Made by a program: the position numbers and the translations under genes. This document shows positions 26,404 through 26,971 of a DNA stretch of 26,971 nucleotides, in pieces (positions within the stretch are counted from its first letter, which is position 1; each line of letters starts with the position of its first letter). The notes below the pieces were generated by a model. It made no database searches and was not told where the DNA came from. It worked only from the letters and a program-made list of their open reading frames with translations. This stretch comes from Haplosporangium gracile (Eukaryota > Mortierellomycota > Mortierellomycetes > Mortierellales > Mortierellaceae): the NCBI GenBank assembly GCA_015499985.1, contig JAAAUF010000169.1, forward strand, positions 22,286 to 49,256, given 5' to 3'.

Positions 26404-26971
26404 ATGCCGTTCATACAACCAACAGGCGTATCACTCTCAGGCTCCCGCGGGAATCTAGCCAACTTCCCCACAACCACCAACACCGCCCCTTCGCTCATCT
26501 CCAACACCAGCACCATCAGTTCACCAATAACTCACAAGAAATTCGAGCCTGAAAAGCTCTGTCAGGTTCGAAACCAGTGGGTCCGTAGTGCAGACGACTC
26601 GATCCATATCTTTACAAAGTCTTGGCAGCCCATCAACGTCCCCGTTCTCTCCGTCATCGTGTACGTTGGATCGTGTGTATGGTGGATGGAGGCCTGCATT
26701 ATATTTTTTTTAGTATTAGAGGACGGAGGAGAGGCAGTGGATGATTCAAGCAAACTCACCTTCTAATTTTTTTTTGTGCATGTTTGATTGAGATAGGTTT
26801 GTGCATGATATAATGGAGCATTGTGAGAGATACCAGCCACTATTTGTCCAGTTCGCCGCGAGAGGGATGGAAGTCCAAGCTTTTGATCTCCCCGGGTTTG
26901 GCGAGACGGGCGTCCGTGAAGATGCCTACGGGATTACCGGCGGGTAACTTTTTTTTTTTTTTTTAGTTAAA
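26404..26971 (+). CDS. Alpha/beta-hydrolase, monoglyceride-lipase-like (partial)
   Basis: Exon 1 is 26404-26660 and exon 2 is 26797-26943. A third exon must lie past the window end, since a GTAACT donor starts at 26944. The 134 residues visible are the front of a serine-hydrolase-type alpha/beta-hydrolase, resembling monoacylglycerol lipases that release glycerol and fatty acid. Signs are HIFTKSWQP, the oxyanion-region strand VFVHDIMEHCERYQPLF, and the next strand FDLPGFGETG. The first 50 residues are Ser/Thr/Asn-rich and look disordered. The family normally has HG at the oxyanion turn, but here it is HD. The nucleophile elbow (GxSxG) and the Asp/His of the triad are beyond the window, so activity cannot be judged. 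The start is the first ATG after a CT-rich, CATATA-containing upstream region. Confidence 0.83.

Noticed and set aside
26565..26575. GGTTCGAAACC, resembling a tRNA B box
   Set aside because: It lies inside the first exon of the hydrolase (QVRNQW), with no A box or cloverleaf around it.

Overview
The window is nuclear DNA of a filamentous fungus, most likely an early-diverging one and probably Mortierellaceae (Mortierellomycota). The evidence is split genes with short GT...AG introns (about 70-235 bp), long pyrimidine-rich tracts on the coding strand upstream of start codons, AATAAA-type signals after genes, many GA/CT and A/T simple repeats, an EHD-type dynamin-like ATPase (absent from budding yeast), and a decayed gene resembling an F-box/leucine-rich family abundant in Mortierella. 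The genus assignment is an inference; no rRNA or barcode locus is present. I see no tRNA, rRNA, CRISPR array, transposon or prokaryotic operon. A 42-base N run (16728-16769) marks an assembly gap.

Layout. 186-896 (-): a two-exon orphan gene model. 2940-5502 (+): a six-exon amino-acid/choline-type APC permease. 5503-7906: about 2.4 kb without a supported gene. 7907-8248 (+): a small acidic Ser/Asp-rich orphan protein. 8748-12109 (+): DPH6, diphthine-ammonia ligase, in eight exons; its two short 5' exons carry the PP-loop and are easy to miss. 12439-14291 (+): a three-exon mitochondrial-carrier-family protein. 15256-15498 (-): an 80-residue protein made of two 28-residue repeats with eight cysteines each. 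16850-19771 (-): a single-exon mitochondrial pentatricopeptide-repeat protein. 20285-21543 (+): a PIG-Y/Eri1-type subunit of the first enzyme of GPI-anchor synthesis, with an unusually long His/Ser-rich N-terminus. 21726-22650 (-): a broken F-box/LRR-like gene. 23047-25205 (-): a three-exon EHD ATPase. 26404 to the window end (+): the first two exons of an alpha/beta-hydrolase (monoglyceride-lipase type).

The genes do not form one pathway. They are ordinary housekeeping and accessory genes: transport, eEF2 modification, mitochondrial transport and RNA metabolism, GPI anchors, endocytic membrane remodelling and lipid hydrolysis. I found no obvious new multi-gene system. The most distinctive items are the twin-repeat cysteine-rich protein, the His-rich PIG-Y fusion, a possible frame-breaking cassette exon in DPH6, and the PPR array, for which a partial RNA target can be proposed.
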